64,000 nt of DNA, taken from the NCBI GenBank assembly GCA_963775315.1, contig CAVZIN010000009.1, forward strand, positions 186,001 through 250,000, given 5' to 3'. Within the stretch, counting starts at the first letter, position 1; each line of letters opens with the position of its first letter. A model generated the notes under the pieces. It did no database searches, was not told the origin of the DNA, and was given only the letters and a program-made list of their open reading frames with translations. The stretch comes from CAWGHZ01 sp963775315. GTDB lineage: Bacteria > Pseudomonadota > Alphaproteobacteria > MPNO01 > DASWLB01. Below are positions 61,863 to 64,000 of this stretch, in pieces. A program made the translations under genes and the position numbers.

Positions 61863-61919
61863 CCCGCTTTCGAGCCCGGGGCCGTCACCGGCACCAATTC
61901 GCCGTTATCGAGGACGCCT

Positions 61920-63089
61920 TCAGGCGTTGGCGCCCATCGCGTCCAGCTCCTCCTGCCGAAGGGCTTGCGGGTCGGGCGTGCCGAACGGTGTCGTGGGCTT
62001 CCCGACGGCCAGCGATTTCAGCTCGCGCGTCCAGAGCTTGCGAAGCTGGATCACCGCGGCGTCCGAGGTCCCCAGCCGTTCCCGCGAGCGGTCCACGATC
62101 TTCCCTTGTCCGCAGATCGCCACCCCGTCCTGGATGCGGATGAGGTTCGGGTGCCGGGCGACGTCCTGCCAGCCCTTGCGGCCGGCAACGATGGCCTCGA
62201 TCTCCTCGTCGATCGGCGTGCCCTCCGGGCGCTCCTTTCTCTTCGTGTGGTAGACCATGATGAGAACGTGGAGATGGCTCTCGTCGTCGATCGGCACGTA
62301 CCAGAAGAGCGCCTTGAACCAGAACGGCTTGTCGTCGCGCGCCGAGCGCAGCGGGTGGGCCAGGTAGCACTGGTTCGGCATGATGAAGTGAATCTGGTCG
62401 GTCTTCTCTCCGCGCTGCTGGAATTGCGTCATCCCGAACGGCGTTTCCTCCGCCCACGTCTTGGTGGGGATGAATGGCCGCGCCGCCGTGTTCACCAGAT
62501 GATCGCGATGGGAGAAGTTCACATGGACGTCGTCCATGATGTTCTCCGCGCTCTGAAACCAGTTGCACGGGATCATTTCGATTGACGGGGAGACGGTCCA
62601 TCCCTCGCGCGCGCCGTCCTCCAGCCCGGGCAGCGGGCGGAAGGCGGGCGCATCGCCTTCGCCGAAATAGGCGAAGACGAGGCCGTGCGCCTCGTGCGTG
62701 GGATAGGAGGCGATTTTCGGCACCTTGTGGCAGAACGGCTTCGCCTCGGCCGGCTGCTCGACGCATGCTCCGGACTCGTCGAAGCGCCAGCCGTGATACC
62801 GGCAGCGAACGGTTTCCCCTTCGATCCAGCCCGTGTTCAAGACGCTCAGGCGATGCGGGCACTCGTTGGTCATGACGTGGACCGCACCGCTTTCGCCGCG
62901 GTAGAGCGCCAGGTCCTCGCCCAGGATCCGGATCGGGACGATCGCCCCCTGCGCGAGCTTGTCGGAGACATAGATGGGTTGCCAGTAGCGGCGAAGGTAG
63001 CGCCCGGCCGGCGTGCCCGGGCCCGTGTGCACGAAGTCCTGTTCGACGATACGGCCAGGCCGGGCTTTCGAATCGAGGGACGTCGCCAT
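61920..63089 (-). CDS. Rieske non-haem iron aromatic oxygenase, alpha subunit
   Basis: A 389-residue oxygenase. Rieske ligands are Cys77-x-His79 and Cys96-x2-His99 (CPHRL, CRYHG); the mononuclear iron site is DDVHVNFSH near 195. The N terminus and layout resemble phthalate 4,5-dioxygenase-like and related single-component oxygenase subunits. It is different from the enzyme at 54960-55985. No ferredoxin or reductase gene adjoins it. A GGAGGTGG lies just before the ATG. It diverges from the TAXI protein across 237 bases. Confidence 0.88.
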   Translation of the reverse strand: MATSLDSKARPGRIVEQDFVHTGPGTPAGRYLRRYWQPIYVSDKLAQGAIVPIRILGEDLALYRGESGAVHVMTNECPHRLSVLNTGWIEGETVRCRYHGWRFDESGACVEQPAEAKPFCHKVPKIASYPTHEAHGLVFAYFGEGDAPAFRPLPGLEDGAREGWTVSPSIEMIPCNWFQSAENIMDDVHVNFSHRDHLVNTAARPFIPTKTWAEETPFGMTQFQQRGEKTDQIHFIMPNQCYLAHPLRSARDDKPFWFKALFWYVPIDDESHLHVLIMVYHTKRKERPEGTPIDEEIEAIVAGRKGWQDVARHPNLIRIQDGVAICGQGKIVDRSRERLGTSDAAVIQLRKLWTRELKSLAVGKPTTPFGTPDPQALRQEELDAMGANA

Positions 63090-63326
63090 TTTCCACCTCC
63101 GTCAGACTGTGTCGCGCGTGTCGCGCCCTGCGCCGATGCCACCGTCGCAACGACCACGGGTCGCGGCTGCCTGCTTACCATGGCTTTCGTCCCGACCTCC
63201 AGGTCCGTGAATCGGCGAGCATTCGGCCCGTGGCCGCCACGCCCCGTTCGCAGATGGCGCGCCGTGCGCCTTGACCGGCGGGTCCGGCTGCTCAAGCATG
63301 CGGGCGGAGCCAAGGGGAGGACGATC
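63090..63326. promoter_or_regulatory. divergent intergenic region: Rieske oxygenase and TAXI protein
   Basis: The 237 bases between the two divergent starts carry no supported gene. A TTGACC near 63271 could be a -35 for the TAXI gene but lacks a good -10. No operator palindrome was recognised. Confidence 0.3.
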
Positions 63327-64000
63327 ATGGAGCCGTTGCCGGCGGGGGCCAATTTCAAGCGCGCCAAGATGCTGTGGGAGATCGGGCTGCACATCGCCGG
63401 CGATCCCGCCATCCCCTATGGCGGCAACCGCGACATGTGCATCACCGTCGGCTCGGGCGGCCAGGCCGAGTTCCGCCCGTCGCTGAAGATCGCCAGCGGC
63501 TCGGCGATCATGGCGCACGACGTGGTCGCCGGGAACGTCGACATGGCGTTCGTCAACCCGTCGGGCCTGTTGACCCAGGCCTATCGCGGGGTCGGGCTGT
63601 TCGAGGCGCCGCTGCCCGTCCGCATCGTCGCCAACTACCCGTCCTGGGACCAGTTCGCGATCGTCGCCCACAAGCGCACCGGGCTCGCGTCGATCCAGGA
63701 CATCAAGGATGCCAAGTACCCGCTGAAGATCTCGGTGCGCGAGGACCCGACGCACTCGTCGTTGGTGCTGATCGACCAGATCTTCCGGTTCTACGGGTTC
63801 GGCCTTAAGGACCTCGTCGGCTGGGGCGGCGCGCTGATGCTGACCGGCTCGCCCATGCACGAGGAGAAGCGGATGCGCCCGATCCGCGAGGGAACGCTCG
63901 ACGCCGTGGCCGACGAGGCGCTCACCGTCTGGTTCGACGCGGCCCTCGCCGCCGACTACGTGCCGCTCGAATTCTCCGCCGCGTGCTTCGACGCGGTCTG
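63327..64000 (+). CDS. TAXI-family solute-binding protein (partial, runs off the window)
   Basis: The first 224 codons of a TRAP-associated extracytoplasmic immunogenic (TAXI) type protein. ITVGSGGQAEFRPSLKIASGS, VDMAFVNPSGLL and VRIVANYPSWDQFAIVAHK match the substrate-binding fold, and the DTVV-like ADEALTVWFDAAL follows. GGGGAGG sits 6 bases before the ATG. No signal peptide or lipobox is seen at this start or at the GTG further upstream (VRLDRRVRLLKHAGG), which is odd for a periplasmic binding protein. No transporter permease is visible in the window. Confidence 0.8.
   Translation, partial: MEPLPAGANFKRAKMLWEIGLHIAGDPAIPYGGNRDMCITVGSGGQAEFRPSLKIASGSAIMAHDVVAGNVDMAFVNPSGLLTQAYRGVGLFEAPLPVRIVANYPSWDQFAIVAHKRTGLASIQDIKDAKYPLKISVREDPTHSSLVLIDQIFRFYGFGLKDLVGWGGALMLTGSPMHEEKRMRPIREGTLDAVADEALTVWFDAALAADYVPLEFSAACFDAV

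Overview
The window is GC-rich chromosomal DNA whose gene content points to an alphaproteobacterium. The pointers are hopanoid side-chain genes (hpnI-hpnK-hpnL), a ubiE-ubiB pair divergent from mutM and an enoyl-CoA hydratase, many four-base stop/start overlaps (ATGA, GTGA), frequent GTG starts and G/C at almost every third codon position. I cannot name a genus from sequence alone; the Rhodospirillales/Hyphomicrobiales breadth of lifestyle fits. Apart from one IS element and a short tRNA-linked insert, the DNA looks like ordinary chromosome.

Layout. 44-4905 (+): a pentose-phosphate operon gnd-zwf-pgl-rpiA plus a HAD phosphatase. 4974-9356 (-): a lone CoxL-like molybdenum hydroxylase large subunit, then methionine-salvage genes mtnB-mtnD-mtnC. 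9427-14293: ubiE-ubiB (-), separated by an IS5-family element, then mutM and an enoyl-CoA hydratase (+). 14470-16024 (-): an MFS transporter and a small membrane protein. 16365-20276 (+): hpnI-hpnK-hpnL and an EamA permease, each overlapping the next by four bases. 20248-23570 (-): sco, a YcgN-like Cys-cluster protein, a DapA-family lyase and a Bcr/CflA-type exporter. 23657-26453 (+): an ankyrin protein, a CbiB-like membrane protein, a 58-residue membrane protein and a PEP-mutase/isocitrate-lyase family enzyme. 26435-27228 (-): dodecin and a CBS-domain protein.

27302-41533 (-) is a complete thirteen-gene respiratory complex I operon, nuoA-B-CD-E-F-G-H-I-J-K-L-M-N. It has a fused NuoCD and a long NuoG carrying the extra N7 cysteine set, which is the E. 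coli-type architecture. Next come an envelope/transport cluster (HdeD-like, Na+/H+ antiporter, ElaB/YqjD-like, BrkB-like, AI-2E-type permease; 41714-45934), an unknown exported protein, pqiA-pqiB-pqiC (46785-50297), and a minus-strand thiol/aldehyde set (gabD, gor, VOC protein, small EamA protein; 50308-54106) in which gabD carries a +1 frameshift. After a methyltransferase and a Rieske oxygenase come glmU-glmS (-), a tRNA-Val(CAC) with a recognisable promoter, a UvrD-like helicase directly downstream of the tRNA with an att-like repeat and a gene remnant, a second Rieske oxygenase, and a partial TAXI-type binding protein running off the end.

Most notable: the IS element sits exactly at the ubiE stop codon, and its CTAG target duplication supplies the stop codons of both ubiE and the transposase on opposite strands. 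Two genes (gabD and the CBS protein) each need removal of one base to read through. The E. coli-type nuo operon, a MutM lacking its last zinc cysteine and the tRNA-Val/helicase insert are the other leads. I found no CRISPR array, rRNA, complete prophage or clearly new multi-gene system.
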